This document shows, piece by piece, positions 57,126 through 64,000 of a stretch of 64,000 nucleotides of DNA. The translations under genes and the position numbers were made by a program. The stretch comes from Gracilibacillus orientalis (GTDB lineage: Bacteria; Bacillota; Bacilli; Bacillales; Amphibacillaceae): the NCBI RefSeq assembly GCF_900114645.1, contig NZ_FOTR01000003.1, forward strand, positions 124,001 through 188,000, given 5' to 3'. The notes under the pieces are model-generated. The model was not told where the DNA came from and ran no database searches. It saw nothing but the letters and a program-made list of their open reading frames with translations. Position 1 is the first letter of the stretch. Every line of letters starts with the position of its first letter.

Positions 57126-58913
57126 TTATTTATACAATGGTCCATATGCCTGACATGCTCGATAATCCGCTCCCTCAACATCATTTGTACCAAACATATT
57201 CCAGGCGCTTGGTCTAAATATCTTTTCTTCAGCAACATTATGCATATTAACAGGGATTCGGAGCATCGAAGCAAGCGTAATTAAATCTGCCCCAATATGG
57301 CCATAACTCATCGAACAATGGTTGGCTCCCCAATTATTCATCACAGTATACACATCACGGAATGCACCATCTCCTGTTAAATTCGGGACAAACCAGGTCG
57401 TTGGCCATGTTGGATCCGTACGATTGTTTAATACTTCATGTACCTTATCCGGTAAATCGACGGTATAGCCCTCCGCAATTTGTAGTACAGGACCCAATCC
57501 CTTCACAAGGTTTACACGTGCAATCGTAACTGGCATATCTCCTTTTGATTTGAAATTACTAGAAAGTCCCCCACCTCTGAAATACTCTGTATTAGCTGGT
57601 CGCCATTGGGTTGCTTGCAAACTTCTGTTTACTTCTTCCTCTGTAATTTCCCAGAATTGTTTCATTACCGGTTTGCCGTCAATTTCCTGCTCTCCAGTAC
57701 CATCTAAAGCAGCAGATCCTGAGTTTAACAAGTGAATAATTCCCTTGCTTGCTCTTCCTTCAAGCTGATGACTTGTCACTCTTTGTACAGCGTCAGGGCT
57801 CCAATACGTTCTGACATCTGCAAAAACTTGAGCAGTATTGGTTAGTAAGTGACCAAATAGCATTGTGGCTGCGTTCAATGTATCATTTTCTGTCGCGACC
57901 ATATATGGAGCACGGATACCATTCCAATCAAACGAAGAATTCAGAATCGCCTCCATAAAATCGCCATTTGGAAAATGATCGGTCCATTGTCGTTGCCCTT
58001 GAAAACCTGATGCAATTGCATTTCTCCCCATTGCCTCTTCTTCATAGCCTAATTCTGCTAATTTCGGATTACCTTCCATTAAGTCCCTTGTAATGATGGT
58101 CATTTTAATATTTTTCTTCAGATCTTCTTCTTTTTGTTCTGCTGTGCGCTGGTTTTCTTCCGCATTTGTATCAGCACCAAAAATACAATTTTGTTTCACC
58201 CAGGCATATGCCTTTTCAAATTCTTCTTTATCATAAATCTCTTCTGTGATACGACGAGTCAGTTCTGTCATATCAACATATTCATTTCGCATACCTAAAT
58301 AATTCTGAAAAAAGTCCTCATCTACCATACTGCCCGCAATTCCCATGGAAACAGATCCAATAGATAAGTAGGATTTATCCTTCAGCATTGCTACTGCAAT
58401 ACCTGACTTGGCAAAACGAAGAATCTTTTCCTGCACATCCATAGGAATGGTATTGTCATCAATATCTTGCACATCTCTTCCATAGATACCAAAGGCAGGA
58501 ATCCCCTTTTGATTATGTGCCGCCAAAACTGCTGCTAAATAAACTGCCCCCGGACGCTCTGTACCATTAAATCCCCATATCGCATTTGGCCTGTTTGGAT
58601 TCATATCCATTGTTTCTGATCCATAACACCAACAAGGTGTAACGGTAATTGTCACGCCGACATTTTCTTTATCAAATTTTGCCTTTGTTTGCGCTGCTTC
58701 TGCCACTCCACCAATACATGTATCTGCAATAACCGTTTCCACTGGATCACCATTGTTATAGTGCAGTTTTTCGGATAACAATTGTGCTACATACTTTGCC
58801 ATATTCATCGTTTTTGCTTCTAATGATTCGCGCACACCTTTTCTTCTGCCATCTATTGTTGGGCGAATCCCTATCTTTGGCATATCCCCGATTAATCTTT
58901 GTTTTGTTGTCAT
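57126..58913 (-). CDS. fucI: L-fucose isomerase
   Basis: 595 residues, the usual size. It isomerises L-fucose to L-fuculose with Mn2+. [22 protein letters not shown] opens the protein; [50 protein letters not shown]-like [17 protein letters not shown] and [21 protein letters not shown] match FucI throughout. AAGGAGG precedes the ATG. Last gene of the fuc unit, 15 bases after the kinase gene. Works on fucose released by the GH29 enzyme at 13.9-15.3 kb or imported by the ABC system at 63 kb. Confidence 0.96.
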   Translation of the reverse strand: MTTKQRLIGDMPKIGIRPTIDGRRKGVRESLEAKTMNMAKYVAQLLSEKLHYNNGDPVETVIADTCIGGVAEAAQTKAKFDKENVGVTITVTPCWCYGSETMDMNPNRPNAIWGFNGTERPGAVYLAAVLAAHNQKGIPAFGIYGRDVQDIDDNTIPMDVQEKILRFAKSGIAVAMLKDKSYLSIGSVSMGIAGSMVDEDFFQNYLGMRNEYVDMTELTRRITEEIYDKEEFEKAYAWVKQNCIFGADTNAEENQRTAEQKEEDLKKNIKMTIITRDLMEGNPKLAELGYEEEAMGRNAIASGFQGQRQWTDHFPNGDFMEAILNSSFDWNGIRAPYMVATENDTLNAATMLFGHLLTNTAQVFADVRTYWSPDAVQRVTSHQLEGRASKGIIHLLNSGSAALDGTGEQEIDGKPVMKQFWEITEEEVNRSLQATQWRPANTEYFRGGGLSSNFKSKGDMPVTIARVNLVKGLGPVLQIAEGYTVDLPDKVHEVLNNRTDPTWPTTWFVPNLTGDGAFRDVYTVMNNWGANHCSMSYGHIGADLITLASMLRIPVNMHNVAEEKIFRPSAWNMFGTNDVEGADYRACQAYGPLYK

Positions 58914-58928
58914 GTATAATCCTCCTTG

Positions 58929-60410
58929 TTAATATGATGTGGCATTAACATACTGTACAAAGCGTTCATATGCTGATTGCCAGCTTGATCGCTCTGTAGG
59001 TTGATAATGTTGGACAGAAAATGAATGGTGGACAATTTCTCTTGCTTGCTGGATGTCTTCCATTTCTCCTAGCGCAATCCATTGGCCAATCGCATTGCCA
59101 ATTGAACTTGCCTCAACTGGACCAGCGACAACCTCACAATTTGTTGCATTTGCTGTTAACTGGCATAAATTTTTATTACGAATGGCACCACCACCAATAT
59201 GAATACGCTTTAATTTTTTGGTAGTCAGTTTTTCCAATCTATTAATTACCCAATTATATTTCATCGCTAGGCTTTCCAAAATACATCTGATGATTTCACC
59301 TTGAGTTTCCGGAATTGGTTGTGATGTTTCTTGACAATACTGTTGAATTTCAACAATCATATTTGCTGGATTAAAGAACCTGGGATCATCCGGGTTAATA
59401 AAGGAATGGAATGGCGCTGCTTCTTCAAATAAATAGTTTTCCTTTTCATAATCTGTTTGAATCCCTTCTCTTTCCCATATCACACGGCATTGCTGCAGTA
59501 ACCACATGCCCATGTTATTTTTCTGCAATCGATACTTCCCTTCCATCGTTCCTTCATTGGTAAAACCCCACTTCATTGCCTTATCTTCCGTCAATGGCTC
59601 ATCAACAGGGACACCAATCAACACCCATGTACCACAGCTCATAAACACGGACTGATTGTCTTGTATAGGAAGTGCTGCTACTGCACTTGCCGTATCATGA
59701 CCTGCGACATGGATTACTTTTACAGGGTCAATTTGTAATTCTTTATTAATCGATGGCAATGTATCACCAGCAATTGTAAGGGGTTCTTTAATAGGTGCTA
59801 ATAAATCACTGGATACACCTAATTTCTCTAAAATATCTGTTTCCCACTCCGCTTTTCCAGCTCTCAACATTTGAGTAGTGGAGCTGATAGTGAATTCATT
59901 GCTTTTTACATTACAAAATAAATAGGCTAATAAATTCGGTGTTAATAATAGCGTTTCTGCTCTTTCTAATAACTCCGGATTATTCTGCTTTATCGTATAT
60001 AATTGAAAAATTGTATTAATAGGCGCAGTCTCTACACCGGTCAACGCAAATAATTCATCTGATGTAATATGTTGTAACGCCTCTTCCATCCCTTTAACGT
60101 TCTTCGGGTTTCGATAACTATATGGATTTGCTAATAATTCTCCTGTTTTTGAAAGTAAGCCAAAATCAACACCCCAAGTATCAATCCCCATACTTTCCAC
60201 TTTTTCATGACCTTTTTGAATGCTTACTTGAATGGCTTTTTTCATTTCAGAAAAAATATTTAAAATATCCCAGTAGTCATTCTCTGTTATATGGACAGGA
60301 TGGTTAGGAAATCTATATATTTCTTCTACATACATTTTTTCACCATCGAAACTATTTAACATTAACCTTCCATTGGAGGCACCTATATCAAATGCCCAAA
60401 CTTTCTTCAT
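58929..60410 (-). CDS. fucK: L-fuculokinase (FGGY family, RhaB-like sequence)
   Basis: 493 residues of the FGGY kinase fold. AFDIGASNGRLML is the N-terminal phosphate loop; MGIDTWGVDFGLL, NPYSYRNPKN, HVAGHDTASAVAALP and HIGGGAIRNKNLCQLTAN are motifs shared with rhamnulokinase RhaB. Context with fucI, fucA and fucU indicates phosphorylation of L-fuculose at O1. Rhamnulose as a side substrate is possible. AGGGAGGAG precedes the start; 27 bases from fucA. Confidence 0.85.
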   Translation of the reverse strand: MKKVWAFDIGASNGRLMLNSFDGEKMYVEEIYRFPNHPVHITENDYWDILNIFSEMKKAIQVSIQKGHEKVESMGIDTWGVDFGLLSKTGELLANPYSYRNPKNVKGMEEALQHITSDELFALTGVETAPINTIFQLYTIKQNNPELLERAETLLLTPNLLAYLFCNVKSNEFTISSTTQMLRAGKAEWETDILEKLGVSSDLLAPIKEPLTIAGDTLPSINKELQIDPVKVIHVAGHDTASAVAALPIQDNQSVFMSCGTWVLIGVPVDEPLTEDKAMKWGFTNEGTMEGKYRLQKNNMGMWLLQQCRVIWEREGIQTDYEKENYLFEEAAPFHSFINPDDPRFFNPANMIVEIQQYCQETSQPIPETQGEIIRCILESLAMKYNWVINRLEKLTTKKLKRIHIGGGAIRNKNLCQLTANATNCEVVAGPVEASSIGNAIGQWIALGEMEDIQQAREIVHHSFSVQHYQPTERSSWQSAYERFVQYVNATSY

Positions 60411-60436
60411 ACTACTCCTCCCTTCGTACTAAAAAG

Positions 60437-61090
60437 CTATTTCTGGGTATCCTTCAATAATTTTGCGCGGTATTTCTCACTTGATAGGTTACGTAAATCT
60501 TGACACTCTTCTTCTGTTAACAATCTAGGATTTCCGACCATACTGGAAATGGTATATACTTTCGCCGCTTCTTCAGTAAGTTGCATGAAGAAATATGCTT
60601 CTTTAATCGACTTACCAACTGTTAACACTCCATGATTACGCATAATCACAACATCTGTTTCTTCAATTACATCAGCTACTGCATCTGCTAAGACATGTGT
60701 AGTAGGGATCATGTAATCTAAATACTTTACATTTTTGATCATAGCCGGAAAATCTGGGAACATGCTCGGTATATCTCTTTCAGCAGAAGAAACGCCTACA
60801 GAATAACTTGGATGAGCATGTAATACGGAATCGATATCCGGTCTTCTTCTAAAGCATTCCAGGTGCATTAACACCTCTGAAGACGGTTTCAAAGGGCTTA
60901 ATACCTCACCAGTTTCAATATGCACTTTCACCCAGTGCTCTTCTTCTATTTCTTGCAGATCGAAACCACTCGGGGAAATATACATATATTCTCCATCACG
61001 CATGCTTAAATTACCACCTGCACCTACCACTAACCCTGAGTGAACTAATTTGGCAGCATATTTCTTTAATTGTTCGCTAACATTCGTCAT
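60437..61090 (-). CDS. fucA: L-fuculose-1-phosphate aldolase, class II
   Basis: 217 residues. GNLSMRDGEYMYISPSG (about 26-42) binds phosphate, Glu72 (PSSEVLMHLE), His91 and His93 (HAHPSY) and His153 (RNHGVLTVG) are the zinc and catalytic residues. Splits L-fuculose-1-phosphate into dihydroxyacetone phosphate and L-lactaldehyde. GGGGAGGG lies before the ATG, 27 bases after fucU. Confidence 0.93.
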   Translation of the reverse strand: MTNVSEQLKKYAAKLVHSGLVVGAGGNLSMRDGEYMYISPSGFDLQEIEEEHWVKVHIETGEVLSPLKPSSEVLMHLECFRRRPDIDSVLHAHPSYSVGVSSAERDIPSMFPDFPAMIKNVKYLDYMIPTTHVLADAVADVIEETDVVIMRNHGVLTVGKSIKEAYFFMQLTEEAAKVYTISSMVGNPRLLTEEECQDLRNLSSEKYRAKLLKDTQK

Positions 61091-61116
61091 TGCAAAGCCC
61101 TCCCCTATTTGATTTT

Positions 61117-61548
61117 TTAGGAAATAACACCTTTTTTTAAAATAATATTGGCATACAATGCTTTCTCTGTTGTGGCTATAATGGCATATGCTCTCTTGGA
61201 TCTTTCATAAAAGGCAAATCGTTCTTCATGATCGATCTGATTTTCAGCCACTTGAAATTCGCTCAGAATATCTTTGTATTCATGCCAAATTTCTGGTGTT
61301 GGCTCATTCTGTTCATCGACTACTTGCATTAAAGTGACTGGTTTATCCACGAAAGTATCCAGTGGGAGTAATTCCAAAATAGCCGCTAATAAGTCAGGGA
61401 TATTATGTCCATCACAGCGAATTAAACGATTAGCATAATTTGCAGCTGGAAAATTACCATCACCTATAACGATCTCATCACCATGACCCATTTCGTGAAG
61501 CGTTTTCAATAAATCTGGTGACAAGATGTTGGGTATTCTTTTTAACAT
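61117..61548 (-). CDS. fucU: L-fucose mutarotase (FucU/RbsD family)
   Basis: 143 residues from the ATG at 61548, with AGGAGGGG just ahead; an in-frame ATG at 61572 precedes it. LLKTLHEMGHGDEIVIGDGNFPAANYANRLIRCDG carries the conserved His and Asp; the end matches RYAII-like RAYAIIATTEKALYANIILKKG. Interconverts alpha- and beta-fucopyranose to feed the isomerase. It is 36 bases downstream of the LacI gene. Confidence 0.9.
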   Translation of the reverse strand: MLKRIPNILSPDLLKTLHEMGHGDEIVIGDGNFPAANYANRLIRCDGHNIPDLLAAILELLPLDTFVDKPVTLMQVVDEQNEPTPEIWHEYKDILSEFQVAENQIDHEERFAFYERSKRAYAIIATTEKALYANIILKKGVIS

Positions 61549-61583
61549 GCATACCCCTCCTGTCTCATTCATTTTATTTTATT

Positions 61584-62606
61584 TTATTCGATTTTCCTTG
61601 TAGACTTTCTAATATGAATATCAGGTGGTAATATAATTTTTCGTTCTTGATCTACATTCTTCTGTTCAACTCTTTCAATCAGAAATTTAACACCAACCTT
61701 ACCTAATTCAGCCGCTGGTTGTGCTGCAACAGTAAAAAACGGATCAAAGTATACTACCGGCTCTACCTCGTCAAAACACACCACCGAAATATCATTTGGA
61801 ACATGTAATCCTAATTCTTTCAATGCTTTCATCACACTAATTGCAATAAAGTTGTTTGCAGCGAAAATCGCAGTTGGTCGCTTCTTTTCGTTCAATTGGA
61901 TAAGCTGGTCTACAATGCTTTTCGTATTTCCAGCTTGCACACTTTTGAAATCAATTTCAGAAATATAATTCTCATGTACAGGTAAGTCATTCAGTTTAAG
62001 TGTTTCCAAATACCCTCTCTGTCGCTCTCTTGCTGTTGAAACATTTGATGGACCATTAATAAGAGCAATGTTTCGATGCCCGTATTCAATCAAATGTTCT
62101 ACAAGTTTTCGACTACCTTCATAACTATCACCTAAGACATAATCTCCTACAAATCCTTCAATTGTTCGGTCAATTAAAACTACCGGAATATTATGTTGCC
62201 TCAACCGCTTAATTTGATCTAATGTTTTATCACTTGTCGGAGCTATCAAGACCCCATCAACTCTTGCCGATAGCATCATATCAATGTAATTGATTTCTTT
62301 TTCGCTATCTTCATCCGTATTACTCATTAATACACGGTAACCCGTTTCTACAGCAGCATCTTCTGCACCTCTGGCAATTTTGGAGAAAAATGGGTTAGAT
62401 ATATCTGTTAAGATTAAACCCAATGTTTTCGTTTGATTAGAAGTTAAGCTTCTTGCTGCAGAATTAGGAACATATCCTAATTCTTTGATTGCTTTTTCAA
62501 CTTTTTCCCTTGTAGCCACGCGGATATTACCAGAATTATTAATTACTCTAGAAACTGTCATAGGTGAAACACTTGCTTTTTTTGCGATATCATAGATTGT
62601 TACCAT
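61584..62606 (-). CDS. LacI-family transcriptional regulator of fucose genes
   Basis: 340 residues. The helix-turn-helix TIYDIAKKASVSPMTVSRVI and hinge PNSAARSL are at the N-terminus; the sugar-binding domain follows (GLILTDISNPFFSKIARGAE, VDGVLIAPTSD, RPTAIFAANNFIAISVMKAL). Likely represses the fuc unit and the divergent ABC genes, released by a fucose pathway intermediate. Perfect palindromes of the ACCGGT class lie at 62648 and 62825. It appears to be the first gene of the fuc transcript. Confidence 0.92.
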   Translation of the reverse strand: MVTIYDIAKKASVSPMTVSRVINNSGNIRVATREKVEKAIKELGYVPNSAARSLTSNQTKTLGLILTDISNPFFSKIARGAEDAAVETGYRVLMSNTDEDSEKEINYIDMMLSARVDGVLIAPTSDKTLDQIKRLRQHNIPVVLIDRTIEGFVGDYVLGDSYEGSRKLVEHLIEYGHRNIALINGPSNVSTARERQRGYLETLKLNDLPVHENYISEIDFKSVQAGNTKSIVDQLIQLNEKKRPTAIFAANNFIAISVMKALKELGLHVPNDISVVCFDEVEPVVYFDPFFTVAAQPAAELGKVGVKFLIERVEQKNVDQERKIILPPDIHIRKSTRKIE

Positions 62607-62647
62607 AATTGTCTACCTCTTTTTTAATAGCTTTGTCTTCTCCTATT

Positions 62648-62663
62648 ATGATACCGGTATCAT
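62648..62663. promoter_or_regulatory. Candidate LacI operator 1
   Basis: ATGATACCGGTATCAT is a perfect 16-base palindrome, 42 bases before the LacI-type gene. ACCGGT at the centre with an even spacing is typical of LacI family sites. Confidence 0.7.
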
Positions 62664-62824
62664 TTATTTAATGCAACAGTTTTTGGTAAATATTTTTATA
62701 TCTGTTTCTATAAAGGTGACAAGAACCTTGAATATATTGTGTTTTTCTACAATATATTCAAAAAGCAATCTGTCATACTTATAAAATAATGATTGACACA
62801 CCCTAACCCTTATGATAATTTTAT

Positions 62825-62836
62825 GTTACCGGTAAC
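62825..62836. promoter_or_regulatory. Candidate LacI operator 2
   Basis: GTTACCGGTAAC, a perfect 12-base palindrome with the same ACCGGT centre as operator 1. It lies 330 bases before the ABC gene. A weaker related site, GTTATCGGTACC, is at about 63070. Confidence 0.65.
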
Positions 62837-62850
62837 CGAAAGCGCTGTCA
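62837..62850. promoter_or_regulatory. Candidate cre site beside operator 2
   Basis: CGAAAGCGCTGTCA fits the cre consensus with one mismatch and directly adjoins operator 2. The remaining bases of the 62607-63155 gap show no gene. Confidence 0.55.
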
Positions 62851-63155
62851 TAAATGGAAGGTTGAAAACACGGGGAACTAATTATCATTTATTTTAACTT
62901 ACGTTATTGGTACTAGTGGCGTTAAAGCAACTCTTTTTAATAGCTTTGGTCATCTGTTATATAGGCGGCACTGCCAGTTATCGTATGCATCTGCACAAGC
63001 GTCTGAATAAATCTAAATAATAGAAGTAATTTACAAACAATTGAAAATCAACAGACAGATGCTTTATATGTTATCGGTACCAATTAGTGCGCTATTCACA
63101 GAGAAACTTGAAGGATCTAGTGATTAAGTAAACCAAAGGGGAAAGGAGCTAACAC

Positions 63156-64000
63156 ATGTCCAGAAAAATATTGGAGATGCAAAACATTAACAAGTCATTC
63201 CCTGGTGTAAGGGCACTATCCAACGCGCAATTGGACTTACACCGTGGCGAGGTTTTAGCATTAATTGGTGAAAACGGTGCGGGTAAATCAACACTAATGA
63301 AGATACTAACCGGCATCTACCAAAAAGACGACGGTAGCATTATATATGATGGAAAAGAAATATCACCAGTTCATACAAAAGACGCCCAAGAAATCGGTAT
63401 TAACATTATTCATCAGGAATTAAACCTAATGCCAGATTTAACGGTTGCTGAAAATATATTTATTGGTCGTGAGCCAAGAGATAAATTAAATTTTTTTCTA
63501 AAAAATAAAGCATTAAATCAACAAGCAGACAAATTGTTTCAAAAATTAAACATTAACTTAAATCCAAGAACAAAAATATCAGAATTAACTGTAGCTAAAC
63601 AACAAATGGTGGAAATCGCCAAAGCGTTATCATTTAACGCAAAGATACTTATTATGGACGAACCAACCGCTGCTTTGACAGATAAAGAAATCAACACATT
63701 ATTTGATATCATTCATTGGTTAAAAAATGAAGGTGTTGCTATTATTTATATTTCTCATCGAATGGAAGAATTAAAACGGATTTCTGATCGAATCACGGTC
63801 ATGAGAGACGGCGAATACATTGCTACACTTCCCACAGAAACAACAGAAATCCGCCAAGTTGTTTCATTAATGGTTGGAAGAGAGGTGAAAATCGAACAGA
63901 AAATATCTGATCCAGATGCATTTACTGATACTGTCCTTGAAGCACACAACTTACATAACAACTACATTAAAAATGTTTCATTTCATCTTAAAAAGGGGGA
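63156..64000 (+). CDS. Sugar ABC transporter ATPase, RbsA-like, 3' end outside window
   Basis: The frame opens at ATG 63156 (AAAGGAG 9 bases before) and continues 281 codons to the right edge without a stop. Walker A GENGAGKST (near 37-45), the signature LTVAKQQMVEIAKAL (variant, normally SVGQQQ) and Walker B ILIMDEPTAAL are in the first half; the second nucleotide-binding half begins at VLEAHNL. Typical RbsA/AraG/XylG twin-cassette importer ATPase. Permease and binding-protein genes are expected downstream. Its position suggests L-fucose or another monosaccharide import, in contrast to the ATPase-less oligosaccharide importers. Confidence 0.92.
   Translation, partial: MSRKILEMQNINKSFPGVRALSNAQLDLHRGEVLALIGENGAGKSTLMKILTGIYQKDDGSIIYDGKEISPVHTKDAQEIGINIIHQELNLMPDLTVAENIFIGREPRDKLNFFLKNKALNQQADKLFQKLNINLNPRTKISELTVAKQQMVEIAKALSFNAKILIMDEPTAALTDKEINTLFDIIHWLKNEGVAIIYISHRMEELKRISDRITVMRDGEYIATLPTETTEIRQVVSLMVGREVKIEQKISDPDAFTDTVLEAHNLHNNYIKNVSFHLKKG

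Overview
The window reads as chromosome of a low-GC Gram-positive bacterium of the Bacillaceae. AGGAGG-type ribosome sites are strong, several starts are TTG or GTG, CcpA-like cre sites are visible, and the gene families are bacilli-like: YesL/DUF624, LplABC-type transporters without their own ATPase, UvrX, a Hol-Tox peptide and a TPP riboswitch before thiC. A halotolerant genus such as Gracilibacillus or Halobacillus is a plausible guess, but the sequence alone does not prove it.

Left part (1 to about 24.6 kb, minus strand): a very long glycan-catabolism operon. In transcription order it holds two permeases and a binding lipoprotein, GH38 alpha-mannosidase, GH125 alpha-1,6-mannosidase, GH29 alpha-fucosidase, GH3 beta-glycosidase, a second GH38 of the MAN2C1 type, a redox module (a degenerate and two normal Gfo/Idh/MocA proteins plus a TIM-barrel isomerase) and GH2 beta-mannosidase. 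A terminator follows, then an asparaginase and an uncharacterised GHL6-type glycosidase cut by the window edge. The enzyme set fits intracellular trimming of imported mannose-rich, fucosylated oligosaccharides, with N-glycans the best guess.

Middle part (24.6 to 41 kb): a second sugar region. It contains a membrane AraC/YesS-like regulator, two YesL-like proteins, a DUF2264 protein, another three-part ABC importer without ATPase, an AraC regulator, two TIM-barrel isomerases, a GPH-type symporter with an SDR dehydrogenase, a divergent ROK regulator with paired candidate operators, a further AraC protein and a VOC protein.

41 to 48.4 kb is a patchwork. It has remnants of a UvrX polymerase, a tyrosine recombinase and an IS110 transposase, a 28-residue Hol-Tox type peptide, a methyltransferase, thiC with its riboswitch, and a TetR/MFS pair sharing an operator motif.

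48.4 to 55.9 kb is an NRPS-independent siderophore operon in the order rhbB-C-D-E-F, with tandem Fur boxes upstream. It resembles schizokinen/rhizobactin clusters but has no diaminobutyrate aminotransferase.

57.1 kb to the end is L-fucose catabolism (fucI, a fucK-like kinase, fucA, fucU and a LacI regulator), diverging from an RbsA-type ABC ATPase cut by the right edge. The fucose pathway connects functionally to the alpha-fucosidase of the left operon. A structured dispersed repeat occurs three times between operons.
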